From the NCBI RefSeq assembly GCF_008630065.1, contig NZ_VWPL01000009.1, forward strand, positions 1-64,000: a stretch of 64,000 bases of DNA, given 5' to 3'. The notes below the pieces were generated by a model. That model saw nothing but the letters and a program-made list of their open reading frames with translations. It did no database searches and was not told the origin of the DNA. This document shows positions 15,375 through 24,357 of this stretch, in pieces. Made by a program: the position numbers and the translations under genes. Source of the DNA: Blastochloris sulfoviridis (lineage in GTDB: Bacteria; Pseudomonadota; Alphaproteobacteria; Rhizobiales; Xanthobacteraceae). How positions within the stretch are numbered: position 1 is the stretch's first letter; every line of letters starts with the position of its first letter.

Positions 15375-17887
15375 GACAGCCACCAGTGCTTCAGGCGGGT
15401 TGCGGTTGCCGAAAGGTCGGCGTCCGGATCGAGGGCGAGGTGGTTCCGCGCCTTGCGGTTTTTCGCGGCCGCGCCCGACCAGTCGAAGGCGGCGTGCCGG
15501 CAACCGGCGGCGAGCGCTGCGGCTTCCAGCGGATGGCCGAACAGCGGCGCCGCCGACACCGCGGCCACGGCGCCGATATCGTAGCGCTCGATCAAGGTCG
15601 GCACCTGCGCGGCCGCGATGCGTCCGGTCATCGCGACGTCCGGCGGCCATGCGGCGCTCTCCGCCTCCAGCACGTCGCCGACCACGACGACGCCGGGCGT
15701 GCCGGCGGCAAGATGGGCCGCGAGGCCGCGCAGCCGCGCCCGGTCGGCAAGCGTGGCGCCGAGCGCCAGCAGGCCAAGGCGCGCACCATCATTGCGGTTC
15801 GGCGCGGGTTGCGGCTTGTCGGCGGCGTCGAGGCGCACGCGCTTGGCCTGGATGCTCTTCGGCAGGGCGCGGGCGGCGAACGCCTCGGCTGCCGCCGAGG
15901 GCAGCAGGATCGCGTCGGCGCCGGCGGCGATGCGCTGCCACCGCGCGCGATGGGCGGCGGCGTCCGGAGATTCGTGCGCAGGGTGTTTGGCCAGCATGGC
16001 CGGCGAATAGCGCATGCCGCGCGGCGCGACGAGGCCGGCATCGGCAATCAGGATGTCGTACGGGCGGCCATCCGCGGCGAGCAGGTCGACCAAGGCCGGG
16101 TCGACCGCGGCCGGCGCCGCCCATTCGATCCGCGCCGGCGCCGCCAGGTCGAGCCAGGCTTTGAGCGCCCGGCGCTCGGACGCATCAGCCAGCGCGAAGC
16201 GCAGCGACTGCGGCATGTCCTCGCCGGTGCCGCAGATGGCGAGGTCGCAGCCCAGGGCGGCGCGCTCGATGCGGGCGATCAGCACGGCTTCGCCAGCAGT
16301 GGCGAGCGTGGTCGCGCGCTCGCGCGCCACCGCCTCGCCGGGGCCGGCATCGGTGACGATCAGGCGGGCGTGGCGGGCGGCCGGCGGCACCATCCGCTCG
16401 ATCGCCGCGCGCGCCCGCCGCAGCGGGTCGGCGGCCTGGAAGGCGGTCACCTCGCGCTCGTGCTCCGGGAAGCGCTGGTCGAGAACCTTGCGGTTGCGCA
16501 GCACCAGCGCCCGCTTGTCGAGGCCGAACGAGCGCGAGCCGGCGTGGCCGACGAACACCGAGGCGGCGCAGACATTGCGGTAGCCGCGCTCGCGCGCCAG
16601 CAGGCAGATGTCGACGTCCTCGAAATAGCCGCGGTGGTAGACCTCGGCGAGCGGCCCCACGGCGTCGAGGCAGTCGCGCCGGATATAGAGGCAGAAGCCG
16701 ATGCCGTTGGGCATGTCGATGACGACGCCGCGATTGGCGGTGGCGGCGGCCTCGTCGAGGCGCTGCAGGAGGCTTGCGTCCGGCAGCGGCGCCGAGCGGT
16801 AGAACACCGGGAAGCTGGTATATTCGCCATTGTTCGACAGCGGCGTCACCGTGCCGATGTCGGGCGCGCTGTGGGCGGCCGAAGCGAGGCGCTGGGCGAA
16901 GCCCGGCGGCACCACGGTGTCGGCATTGAGCAGGATGACGTCGGTCGTCGTGGTCAGCGCCAGGGCGCGGTTGACCGAGCCGACGAAGCCGAGATTCTTG
17001 GCGTTCTCGATCACCAGCACCGAGGGGTGGCGGGCCGCCGTCTTCAGCAGCGCCTTGATGCGTGGGTCGGGGGCGGCGTCATCGACCAGGATGACGCGGT
17101 CGATGGCGGCTGACGGCAGTTGCGAATACAGGCTGTCGAGGCAGGCGCCGGTCGCCTCGGGGTCGGCATAGACCGGCACGATGACGGTGGCGGCGCCGCT
17201 CGGTGCCTCCTCGATCAGCGTGTCCTGGGGCGGCACGGCGCGGCGGGCCGGGGGACGCGCGGCGTTGGGCGCGGCGGTCTCGGCGCGCAGCAGCTCGCCG
17301 GCCAGCAGGATCTCGATGCGCTGGGGCGTGGGCGAGCGCGGCCGGACGATCTCGAAGCTCGCCGCCGCCATGCCGGGGCCCGCCAGCGGGTGGAACGGAT
17401 CGGCAGGAACGCGGGTGCGCTGCGCGTCGCCATTGGCGGCGATCACCACCTCGATCGGCGCGTCGCCGGCCCACGCCGCCCAGCCGGCAATCCGCCCGTC
17501 GAGCACGGTGACGGACGCCACATTGACGCGGCCGGCCTCGCGCAGCACCTCCAGGCAGCGGCGCAGGCTTTCAAGGTCGCGGTCGCAGGCGACCAGCGCC
17601 GCGGCGGCCTCCAGCCGCGCCGGCCCGCTGCCCCAGCTCACGAGCCGCCGGTTGGCGGACACGTCGGTGGGATCGACGTCCAGCGCCCGCGCGAGGTCGG
17701 CCAGCGCGTCGGCGTGATGGCCCAGGCCCTTGAGCGCCTCGGCACGCAGCACGAAGCACTGCGCCGAGGCGGCCGGCCGGGTGCGGCAGCGGCGGTCGGC
17801 AAGCTGGAACGCCCGCCGGTGGTCGCCCGCCGACAGGGCCGCGACCGCCCCCCGTTCGAGTTCGACATGGATGGGCGCGCGGGACAT
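15371..17887 (-). CDS. Large multidomain glycosyltransferase (TPR-like, GT2, degenerate GT-B)
   Basis: 838 residues. Residues about 8-90 are helical and TPR-like (LRAEALKGLGHHADALADLA). A beta module follows at 115-190 and resembles the DILVDG modules of the next gene. A well-formed GT2 domain spans about 230-470: TVIVPVYADPEATGACLDS, DRVILVDDAAPD, NLGFVGSVNRAL, the DXD-type LLNADTVV, and YHRGYFEDVDICLLARERG. The remaining ~340 residues look like a GT-B or glycan-binding half without a clear EX7E motif. The protein is probably cytoplasmic and processive on a lipid-linked glycan. It overlaps the downstream glycosyltransferase gene (ATGA), so the two form one operon of outsized enzymes. Confidence 0.8.
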   Translation of the reverse strand: MSRAPIHVELERGAVAALSAGDHRRAFQLADRRCRTRPAASAQCFVLRAEALKGLGHHADALADLARALDVDPTDVSANRRLVSWGSGPARLEAAAALVACDRDLESLRRCLEVLREAGRVNVASVTVLDGRIAGWAAWAGDAPIEVVIAANGDAQRTRVPADPFHPLAGPGMAAASFEIVRPRSPTPQRIEILLAGELLRAETAAPNAARPPARRAVPPQDTLIEEAPSGAATVIVPVYADPEATGACLDSLYSQLPSAAIDRVILVDDAAPDPRIKALLKTAARHPSVLVIENAKNLGFVGSVNRALALTTTTDVILLNADTVVPPGFAQRLASAAHSAPDIGTVTPLSNNGEYTSFPVFYRSAPLPDASLLQRLDEAAATANRGVVIDMPNGIGFCLYIRRDCLDAVGPLAEVYHRGYFEDVDICLLARERGYRNVCAASVFVGHAGSRSFGLDKRALVLRNRKVLDQRFPEHEREVTAFQAADPLRRARAAIERMVPPAARHARLIVTDAGPGEAVARERATTLATAGEAVLIARIERAALGCDLAICGTGEDMPQSLRFALADASERRALKAWLDLAAPARIEWAAPAAVDPALVDLLAADGRPYDILIADAGLVAPRGMRYSPAMLAKHPAHESPDAAAHRARWQRIAAGADAILLPSAAAEAFAARALPKSIQAKRVRLDAADKPQPAPNRNDGARLGLLALGATLADRARLRGLAAHLAAGTPGVVVVGDVLEAESAAWPPDVAMTGRIAAAQVPTLIERYDIGAVAAVSAAPLFGHPLEAAALAAGCRHAAFDWSGAAAKNRKARNHLALDPDADLSATATRLKHWWLS

Positions 17888-17939
17888 CGGCGGAGACGAT
17901 TCGGGCGGGCAGAATTCGGGCTGATTACGCCAGGAGCAT

Positions 17940-18060
17940 CATCCGGTCTGACACTCTGGATATTTGAGTTGTCGCATTTTCGTTCGCAAAACCGGTTTCC
18001 ACTTTTGCTGAAAATGCTCCGGGTATTTGAGTTGTCGCATTTTTTGCTGAAAATGCTCCC
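17940..18060. repeat. Dispersed repeat, family D, with partial duplication
   Basis: The unit atttgagttgtcgcatttt ... aaaatgctcc occurs twice in tandem. The first copy carries the full core cgcaaaaccggtttccactt, and the second lacks it. It fills the gap between two minus-strand genes. Its orientation relative to the secD-proximal copy is the same. Confidence 0.8.
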
Positions 18061-18067
18061 TGCGCGG

Positions 18068-19081
18068 TCAGGGCGCCGTCTCGGGCTTGGGCCGGCTGCG
18101 GAACACGCGGACGCGGCCGGACGGGCGGGCAGCCGCAGGAGCCGCCTCGGCGGGGCCGGGGGCGGGCGTGGGCGCGACTTTGGCGGAGGCCGGGGAACGC
18201 GGGCTCTCCGGCGCCGCCTTGGCCGCACCCGCCGCTGCGCCGGCCTTGGCCGGCTGGATGGCGAGGCGCAGGCCCACCAGCGGCTCGCCGCCGGTTGGGC
18301 CGCCCAGCACCACCCGCTGGCCGGACGCCTTCATCACCGGCGAGCCGAGAAACAGCGCCTCCGTCTGGAACTTGTAGCGGGCGGCGCCGGGGCCGGACAG
18401 CTCCAGAACCACGCCGACCAGCGCCAGCGCCCGCTTGCGGCTGCCGGCGTATTCGCCGGCGTCGGTCATGGCGCTGGTCGCGCCGCGCGGCTTGGCGAAC
18501 TTGACCGCGTAGCGGCAGGTGACGTCCGCCGGCCGGTCGGGCCAGTCGATCTTGATGCCCTCGATGCGCGAGGGCGCCGCCGGACCGGCGACCCAGCGGT
18601 CGGCCTCGACCACGACATCGCCGATGCCGGCGACGTGGCCGAGAATTTTCAGCGCGCCCGTGCCGGGCGGAGAGGCCACGGACTCCTGCGCGACGGGCTC
18701 GGCCGCCGCGGGCGCAGGCGTGCTGCGGCGCGCGGTCTTGCCGGCGGCGCGGGGCGCGGCGGGCTGCCCTTGCGCCTCCCGCCCGATGGAGAGCGGGTCG
18801 AGCTTCAGCGACGCCGCCTCCGAGCCGTTCTCGACGGCCGGCACCACCTCGATGATCAGCGTGGTCGGCGCGCTGGCATGGATGACCGCCGCCGCGCCCG
18901 GTGCGTGCAGCGTCGCGTCGGTCACGTCGGGGTGGAAGATGATCTCGGTCGTCGCGTCCTTGGTCGAGACGCGCACGGTGGGCTGCAAGCGTTCGACATC
19001 GGCGCGGTCGTACCGGAGAACGAATAGGCCCCGCGGGACGTCGACAGTCTTCTGCGGTCCGGAAATCTTCGGTCTGCTCAT
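18068..19081 (-). CDS. Conserved hypothetical protein, two beta domains with Ala/Pro linkers
   Basis: 337 residues and no family that I recognise. An N-terminal beta-rich block (about 1-85) has RGLFVLRYDRADVERLQPTV and PTTLIIEVVPAVENG. It is joined by an Ala/Pro/Lys linker to a second beta-rich block (about 140-265) with GHVAGIGDVVVEADRWVAG and VGVVLELSGPGAARYKFQTE. A low-complexity Ala/Pro tail ends in basic residues. There is no signal peptide or membrane segment. It lies upstream of the two large glycosyltransferases on the same strand, separated by a repeat. The DILVDG-type beta modules of those proteins and these blocks may be distantly alike, but that is speculation. Confidence 0.55.
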   Translation of the reverse strand: MSRPKISGPQKTVDVPRGLFVLRYDRADVERLQPTVRVSTKDATTEIIFHPDVTDATLHAPGAAAVIHASAPTTLIIEVVPAVENGSEAASLKLDPLSIGREAQGQPAAPRAAGKTARRSTPAPAAAEPVAQESVASPPGTGALKILGHVAGIGDVVVEADRWVAGPAAPSRIEGIKIDWPDRPADVTCRYAVKFAKPRGATSAMTDAGEYAGSRKRALALVGVVLELSGPGAARYKFQTEALFLGSPVMKASGQRVVLGGPTGGEPLVGLRLAIQPAKAGAAAGAAKAAPESPRSPASAKVAPTPAPGPAEAAPAAARPSGRVRVFRSRPKPETAP

Positions 19082-19200
19082 GCCAACCCCCAGGTCGGGC
19101 CAGCCTAACGATCGCCGTGTTGAGGGGTCAAGAGAGCCGGCTGCAATGGCCGTTCAGTCTGGATTCATATAGTTATCGGAGGCTCGATTCGGCGTTAAGA

Positions 19201-19341
19201 CCAACTGCCGCAGACTATGACTCGTCATGCCCGCACTTGTTGCGGGCATCCACGACTTAAAATGTCTTTGGAAACAAAGACGTGGATGGCCGGGACAAGC
19301 CCGGCCATGACGACGGCGGGGTCATACTCGACGGCAGTTGG
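19201..19341. mobile_element. MITE-like element with 10-bp terminal inverted repeats
   Basis: ccaactgccg at 19201-19210 is exactly inverted as cggcagttgg at 19332-19341. Inside, cgtcatgcccgcacttgttg cgggcatccacg pairs imperfectly with cgtggatggccgggacaagcccggccatgacg, so the element is one long hairpin. Short taag strings flank both ends. It carries no coding capacity. The rest of 19082-19500 holds no gene. Confidence 0.6.
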
Positions 19342-19500
19342 TATAAGACCTTGTCCCAAGGGCAGGTCCGGCTCGTCTCCCGATCCGATCCGGTCGGGCC
19401 GCGCCGCGAGATGCGAACTGGTGCCAAGACGAGCTGCGCCAAGGCAGCAGGAACATTGCGGCCCGCCGCGGGCGGTGCCCCGGCAGCGACATCGCACGCC

Positions 19501-20817
19501 ATGAAGATTCTGTTTGTTCATACGAACTTTCCTGCGCAGTACCGCCACCTCGCCAACCGGCTGGCGCGCGAGCCGGGCGTCGAGATGGCGGCCATCGGCT
19601 CGGTGACGGCGCGGCCGGTCGAGGGGGTGAGGCTCGTCCGCTATCCCGGCTTCGACGGCGACGTGTCGCTGACGCATCCGTTCGCGCGCCGCTTCGATCT
19701 CGAATGCCGGCGGGCCGAGCAGGTGCTCTATGCGCTGTCCTCGCTCAATGCCGGCGGCTTCGTGCCCGACGTGATCATGGGCCACCCCGGCTGGGGCGAG
19801 TGCCTGCCGGTGCGCACGATCTTCCCCAAGGCCAAGCTGTTCGTCTATTGCGAGTTCTATTACGGCGTCGAAGGCCGCGACGTCGGCTTCGATGCGGAAT
19901 TCCCGACGACCGGGGTCGACGGCCATGTCGGCCTGCACCTCAAGAACGCCACCACGCTGTTGGCGCTCGCCGATTGCGAGCGCGGGATCTCGCCGACGCT
20001 GTGGCAGAAATCGACCTATCCGGAGACGTTCCAGGAGCGGATCGACGTCGTCCATGAGGGGGTGGACGTCGACGCGGTGAAGCCCAGGCCCGATGCCGCG
20101 TTTCCGCTGCGCAATGGCCGGCGGCTCACCCGCGCCGACGAGGTGGTGACCTTCGTGGCGCGGAACCTGGAGCCGCTGCGCGGCTACCACGTGTTCATGC
20201 GCGCCTTGCCGCGCATTTTGGCGGCGCGGCCCAATGCGCAGGTGCTGATCATCGGCGGCGACGGCACCTCGTACGGCGCATCGCCGCCGGCCGGCACGAC
20301 GTGGCGCGAGCGGTTCCTGGCCGAGGTCTCAGGCCGGCTCGACATGCGCCGCGTCCATTTCACCGGCCCCCTGCCATACGAGCACTATCTGGCGGCGCTC
20401 CAGGTGTCGTCGGCGCACGTCTATCTCACCTATCCCTTCGTGCTCTCCTGGTCGCTGATCGAGGCGATGAGCGCCGGCTGCCTGGTCATCGGCTCCGACA
20501 CCGCGCCGGTGCGCGAGGTGATCGACGGCAGCAACGGCATGCTCGTGCCGTTCTTCGACACGGCGCAGCTCGCCGAGCGGGTGATCGAGGCGCTGGCCAA
20601 CCGCGCGCAGCTTGCGGGCCTGCGCCGGCGGGCGCGCGAGACGGCTGTCGAGCGGTTCGACCTCGAACGCCGCTGCCTGCCCGAAATGATGCGCCTGCTC
20701 GAAATCCCGCTGGCCGGCGCGGCCGGTGCCGGGCCGCGCGTCTTCATGCCGCGCGGCGCGCGCGCGGCCGGGGAGGGGCGCCTGCCCGCCGCAGCCGCGC
20801 GCGCGCCGCGGCCGTAG
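19501..20817 (+). CDS. Glycosyltransferase family 4
   Basis: 438 residues from the ATG at 19501, whose context begins MKILFVHTNFPAQYRHLA, a typical GT-B N-terminus. The C-terminal Rossmann half (about 215-400) carries VTFVARNLEPLRGYHVFMRA, AQVLIIGGDGTSYG, and the family retaining-enzyme motif SLIEAMSAGCLVIGSDTAPV (EX7E-like). N-terminal features include HPGWGECLPV and KLFVYCEFYYG, seen in GT4 proteins of polysaccharide clusters. It should transfer a sugar from a nucleotide donor to a lipid-linked glycan at the inner membrane. The C-terminal ~35 residues are low-complexity Ala/Arg/Pro. The TAG stop is followed directly by a family A half-element. Confidence 0.85.
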   Translation: MKILFVHTNFPAQYRHLANRLAREPGVEMAAIGSVTARPVEGVRLVRYPGFDGDVSLTHPFARRFDLECRRAEQVLYALSSLNAGGFVPDVIMGHPGWGECLPVRTIFPKAKLFVYCEFYYGVEGRDVGFDAEFPTTGVDGHVGLHLKNATTLLALADCERGISPTLWQKSTYPETFQERIDVVHEGVDVDAVKPRPDAAFPLRNGRRLTRADEVVTFVARNLEPLRGYHVFMRALPRILAARPNAQVLIIGGDGTSYGASPPAGTTWRERFLAEVSGRLDMRRVHFTGPLPYEHYLAALQVSSAHVYLTYPFVLSWSLIEAMSAGCLVIGSDTAPVREVIDGSNGMLVPFFDTAQLAERVIEALANRAQLAGLRRRARETAVERFDLERRCLPEMMRLLEIPLAGAAGAGPRVFMPRGARAAGEGRLPAAAARAPRP

Positions 20818-21227
20818 CACGGTTTCCGGTATCCCGAAGGGATCGACCGGAATCCGAATTTTGCGATTTTCGCTTGGTCGGCTCGGAATGGTCGCCGGCC
20901 GGGAGGTGTGTTCTTCCCTCTCCCCTTGCGGGAGAGGGTGGCGAGACCGAGCGAAGCGAGGTCGAGCCGGGTGAGGGGTACATGCGGCATGTGCGGGAAG
21001 ATTCACCCCTCACCCGCCTCGCGATCTTTCGATCGCTCGGCACCCTCTCCCGCAAGGGGAGAGGGAAGAAAGAAGCCGCGCTGATCGGCCGGGAACGGCA
21101 GAGGTCCCGACGGCCGCTTGAAGCCTTGGCGCAACCGGCGTACCGGTCTGGTTGCCGGACAGGGAGGATGTCGCGGGCGCCGCCCGGACGATTCGATGAC
21201 GCAATGAGCCGATGACTCAATGAGCCG
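20818..21227. repeat. Partial family A element, then family B copy 3, then a 16-bp tandem repeat
   Basis: Positions 20818-20857 are the right half of a family A element (acggtttccggtatcccgaa onward). Positions 20913-21068 are a full family B palindrome. At about 21194-21232 the unit gatgacgcaatgagcc is repeated twice and then begins a third time as gatgacgcagg, which contains the ATG of the parA gene. No gene is present in this interval. Confidence 0.8.
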
Positions 21228-21878
21228 ATGACGCAGGTGATCGCATTCGCGCAGTGCAAGGGCGGCGTCGGCAAGACCACGCTTGCGGTCTCGGTCGCGG
21301 CCGAGCTGCGCGAGCGCGGCGCCGACGTCAGCCTGATCGACGCCGATCCGCAGCGCTCGGCCTGCCAGTGGGCGGAACTGGGAAACCTGCAATATCCCGT
21401 GTGGGAGATCGGGCTCGGCGACGTCTCGGTTCTCCAGTGGGCCGACTGGGTGCGGCGGGTGACGGCGGAGATCGTGGTGATCGACACCGCGCCCAACGAC
21501 CGGGCGCTGGGGGCGGCGATCGCGCTGGCCAATCTGGTGGTGGTGCCGTGCACGCCCTCCGGGCTCGACATCGAGGCCACGCGCCGCACCCTCGGTCTGA
21601 TCGACGAGGTGCGCCGGCGGCGGGAGACGCCGCTCGGGGTCATCATCGTGCCCAACCGGGTCGATCCGCGCACCCTCGAAGGCCGGCAGGTGGCCGAGGA
21701 GCTGGCGATGCTCGGCGAGAGCGTCGGCCCGCCGATCGGCAACCGCTCGTCCTTCGTGCGCTCGTTCTCCACCGGCCACGCCGTCAACGAGAGCGCGTCC
21801 GGCACCAGCGCCGACCTCGACATCCAGGCGCTGTGCGACTCGGTGCAGGCGGAGCTGGCGCGGCTCGCCAGGCTGTAG
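21228..21878 (+). CDS. ParA-family ATPase (orphan)
   Basis: 216 residues. It is a deviant Walker-A P-loop ATPase: FAQCKGGVGKTTLAVSVAAE at residues 7-26, LIDADPQRSACQWAEL (A' motif), then VVIDTAPNDRAL (Walker B) and VVVPCTPSGLDIE. Small ParA proteins of this form place cargo such as plasmids, chemotaxis clusters or cellulose synthase, or act in plasmid partition. There is no parB or parS-like gene beside it, so cargo is unknown. The ATG lies in the third unit of a 16-base tandem repeat, in which every unit offers ATGs, and the exact start is therefore uncertain by a few codons. The gene precedes tatA by about 330 bases. Confidence 0.85.
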   Translation: MTQVIAFAQCKGGVGKTTLAVSVAAELRERGADVSLIDADPQRSACQWAELGNLQYPVWEIGLGDVSVLQWADWVRRVTAEIVVIDTAPNDRALGAAIALANLVVVPCTPSGLDIEATRRTLGLIDEVRRRRETPLGVIIVPNRVDPRTLEGRQVAEELAMLGESVGPPIGNRSSFVRSFSTGHAVNESASGTSADLDIQALCDSVQAELARLARL

Positions 21879-22053
21879 GGCAGCGCCGGCCGGGTTGAAC
21901 CCGGCCGCCGCGTCCACCATGTGCGGTGCGCGCCCCGGCGGGTGTAGAGGCGCTTGTGTTCGCTGGCCCGGCGACCTAGGTTTCAAACGAATGGGGTTTC
22001 GGGCGCGGCTGGGTTTCCGAAGAGGCCGAAGGTCTCGCAATCCGCCGTACCGG

Positions 22054-22172
22054 GCGGTTTCCGGCTGATCCCTTCGGGATGCCGGAAGCGGTCTCGCCGA
22101 AAACCCTTGTTCGATAACGGGGTTTCGGCGATCGGACGACGGTTCCCCGGCCCTTTGGGCCGGAAGCCGTAT
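22054..22172. repeat. Dispersed repeat, family A, reversed copy upstream of tatA
   Basis: It runs gcggtttccggctgatccct to ccctttgggccggaagccgt, in the opposite orientation to most copies (the tcccttcgggat segment is on the left). The inner hairpin is ccgaaaacccttgtt against acggggtttcgg. It ends 38 bases before the tatA start and may lie in the tat leader RNA. Confidence 0.8.
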
Positions 22173-22210
22173 CGGGCGGGTGCACGCAGCCCACGCGGGG
22201 AGGATGTTTG

Positions 22211-22519
22211 ATGGGTTCGATGAGCCTGTGGCACTGGGTCGTCGTTGTGCTGGTCATCTTGCTGCTGTTCGGCCGGGGAAAGCTGTCCGAACTGATGGGC
22301 GACGTTGCCAAGGGCATCAAGTCGTTCAAGAAAGGCATGGCGGAGGACGACGACGCCAAACCGGACCTCAACAAGCCTGCGGCGTCGGCCGAGCCGGTGA
22401 AGCCGGTCGAGCCGAAGCCCATTGATGCCAAGATCGTCGATGCCAAGATCATCGACCACGAGCCGGCGAAGCCCGCGGGCTCCGCGTCGCAGCCGGTCGA
22501 GCCCGGCAAGGCCGGCTGA
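22211..22519 (+). CDS. tatA: Sec-independent protein translocase TatA
   Basis: 102 residues. The ATG at 22211 is chosen because GGGAGG lies 7 bases upstream; the TTG one codon earlier is less likely. A single N-terminal membrane helix (about residues 5-22, [20 protein letters not shown]) is followed by the family [20 protein letters not shown] amphipathic helix, then an acidic/Lys/Pro tail. TatA oligomers form the pore that exports folded proteins with twin-arginine signals, in company with TatBC. It is the first gene of tatABC, 86 bases before tatB. Confidence 0.95.
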   Translation: MGSMSLWHWVVVVLVILLLFGRGKLSELMGDVAKGIKSFKKGMAEDDDAKPDLNKPAASAEPVKPVEPKPIDAKIVDAKIIDHEPAKPAGSASQPVEPGKAG

Positions 22520-22605
22520 CCTGAGCGCCGCGACCCGGCGCGCGGCGGCGGGGGTGGGGGTGAGGGCTTGTGGCCCGGCGCCCGAGTGACAGCCCGAGTG
22601 ACAGC

Positions 22606-23160
22606 ATGTTCGACATCGGCTGGAGCGAGCTCCTGGTGATCGCGGTGGTGGCCCTCGTGGTCATCGGCCCCAAGGAGCTGCCGGACGTGATCCGCGGCGT
22701 CGGCCGCACGGTGGCCAAGCTGCGCGGCATGGCGGCCGAGTTCCAGGGCCAGTTCAACGAGGCGCTGCGCGAGGCCGAGCTGACCGACCTCAAGAAGAGC
22801 GTCGACGACATCCGCTCGATCGCCAATCCGCTGCAGACCCTCAAGGACGAGGTGCGGCAGACGATCGAGAACGCCGTAACGGCGCCGGAGAGTTCCCGAA
22901 CGGCGCCGCAGCAGCCCGGAACGGCGCCGGAAGCGGCCCCCGCGGCGCCGGAAGTGGCCCCCGCGGCGCCGCTCGATCTGGCAGAGGTGGCGGCCGAACC
23001 GGCGCCCGCCCCGTTGGCGGCCGGCGCGGCGGAGACGGCCGCGCCCAAGACTGAGGATGCACCGAGCGCTGGGGATGCACCGAGGGCTGAGGCCACGCCT
23101 GCGTCTGAGACGGTGCCCGGGTCCGAGGGCGCGCCCAAGGCCGAGAGCAAGTCGGCATGA
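22606..23160 (+). CDS. tatB: Sec-independent protein translocase TatB
   Basis: 184 residues. The start is the ATG at 22606 because [20 protein letters not shown] is the invariant TatB N-terminus. An open frame extends 12 codons earlier through a cccgagtgacag duplication but has no family similarity. After the membrane helix come [20 protein letters not shown] and a long amphipathic helix. The C-terminal ~80 residues are Ala/Pro/Glu-rich, longer than in gammaproteobacteria but usual in this order. TatB with TatC recognises twin-arginine signals. It overlaps tatC by four bases (ATGA). Confidence 0.93.
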   Translation: MFDIGWSELLVIAVVALVVIGPKELPDVIRGVGRTVAKLRGMAAEFQGQFNEALREAELTDLKKSVDDIRSIANPLQTLKDEVRQTIENAVTAPESSRTAPQQPGTAPEAAPAAPEVAPAAPLDLAEVAAEPAPAPLAAGAAETAAPKTEDAPSAGDAPRAEATPASETVPGSEGAPKAESKSA

Positions 23161-23945
23161 CGCAGGAAGACATCGATTCCACAAAGGCGCCGCTGCTCGA
23201 TCATCTGGTCGAGCTGCGCGCCCGGCTGATCAAGTCGCTGATCGCCTTCTTCGTGCTGTTCATCCTGTGCTTCTTCTTCGCGAAGCAGATCTACAACGTG
23301 CTGGTGCTGCCGTTCACCTGGGTGGCCGGGGCGGGTAACACCAAGTTCATCTATACGGCGCTGCTGGAATATTTCTTCACGCAGTTGAAGATCGCCGCGT
23401 TCGGCGCGCTGTTCCTGTCGTTTCCGGTCATCGCCATCCAGATCTATGCGTTCGTGGCGCCCGGCCTCTATGCGCACGAGCGCAATGCCTTCCGGCCCTA
23501 TCTCGTTGCCACGCCGGTATTCTTCCTGCTCGGGGCACTGCTGGTCTATTTCATCGTCATCCCGATGCTGACGATGTTCTCGCTCGGCATGCAGCAGACG
23601 GGCGGCGATGGACAGGCGGAGATCGCGCTGCTGCCCAAGGTCGGCGAGTATCTGTCGCTGATCACCACGCTGATCCTGGCGTTTGGCGTGGCGTTTCAGC
23701 TTCCGGTCATCCTGACGCTGCTCGGCCAGATCGGCATCGTCGATTCGGTGATGCTGAAGGCGAAGCGGCGTTACTTCATCGTCGGCGCCTTCGTCATCGC
23801 CGCTGTGCTGACGCCGCCGGACGTGATCAGCCAGTTGTCGCTGGCCGTGCCGCTGCTGCTGCTCTACGAGGGGGCGATCTGGGCGGTGCGGATGATCGAG
23901 ATCCGCCGGGCGCGGGAGATGCGCAACACCGCGGGCACGGTGTGA
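23157..23945 (+). CDS. tatC: Sec-independent protein translocase TatC
   Basis: 262 residues with six membrane segments. The signature [20 protein letters not shown] is near the N-terminus, [15 protein letters not shown] in the first periplasmic/cytoplasmic loop region, and a conserved [19 protein letters not shown]. TatC is the primary receptor for the twin-arginine signal. The start overlaps the tatB stop (ATGA), giving translational coupling. Downstream, after 17 bases, lie a complete family A repeat and then family B copy 4, which separate the tat operon from serS. Confidence 0.96.
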   Translation: MTQEDIDSTKAPLLDHLVELRARLIKSLIAFFVLFILCFFFAKQIYNVLVLPFTWVAGAGNTKFIYTALLEYFFTQLKIAAFGALFLSFPVIAIQIYAFVAPGLYAHERNAFRPYLVATPVFFLLGALLVYFIVIPMLTMFSLGMQQTGGDGQAEIALLPKVGEYLSLITTLILAFGVAFQLPVILTLLGQIGIVDSVMLKAKRRYFIVGAFVIAAVLTPPDVISQLSLAVPLLLLYEGAIWAVRMIEIRRAREMRNTAGTV

Positions 23946-23962
23946 GCGAGCAGCCAAACCTT

Positions 23963-24088
23963 TGATACGGTTTCCGGCTGATCAAGCCGGAGAACCGTAT
24001 ACTGTTCGCCGAAAAATCCCTTCCGGATCAAGGATTTTTCGGCGAGATCGTTTCCGGTATCCCGAAGGGATCAACCGGAAACCGTATG
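23963..24088. repeat. Dispersed repeat, family A, near-canonical copy
   Basis: tgatacggtttccggctgat, then aagccggagaaccgtat, forms hairpin 1. cgccgaaaaatccctt/aaggatttttcggcg forms hairpin 2. gtttccggtatcccgaagg/gatcaaccggaaaccgtat forms hairpin 3. This is the cleanest copy for defining the family. Confidence 0.9.
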
Positions 24089-24137
24089 ACGCGCAAAGGC
24101 TGGCGGTCGACGCCGGTCGGCGCTATGACGCTGCGAC

Positions 24138-24281
24138 TCTTCCCTCTCCCTTGTGGGAATGGGTGCCGAGCGTTCGATAAGATCGCAAGGCGGGCGAGGG
24201 GTCACGACGCCGAATACCCCTCACCCGGCTCGGAGTTCGCTTCGCTCATCCTCGCCACCCTCTCCCGCAAGGGGAGAGGGA
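24138..24281. repeat. Dispersed palindromic repeat, family B, copy 4
   Basis: The left outer arm is diverged (cttccctctcccttgtggga), and the right arm tcccgcaaggggagaggga is canonical. The inner arms gcgaggggtca and tacccctcacccggct are kept. It ends 77 bases before serS. Confidence 0.8.
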
Positions 24282-24357
24282 CGGGGCGGCCCATCGTCAA
24301 GACCAATCGTCGGCGATCGATCGCGTAAATATATCAAATTCTTCCAGGCCCAGTTTC

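Noticed and set aside
13197-15584. A 795-codon plus-strand frame opposite the first large glycosyltransferase
   Set aside because: The composition is typical of antisense shadow sequence (Arg/His/Gly/Gln). The opposite strand has clear GT2 motifs and operon overlap.
19282-19500. A 73-codon upstream extension of the GT4 gene
   Set aside because: It lies partly within the MITE-like element, and the GT-B fold starts exactly at the ATG at 19501.
22449-23957. A 502-codon minus-strand frame across tatB and tatC
   Set aside because: It crosses two confidently identified overlapping genes and has no family similarity.
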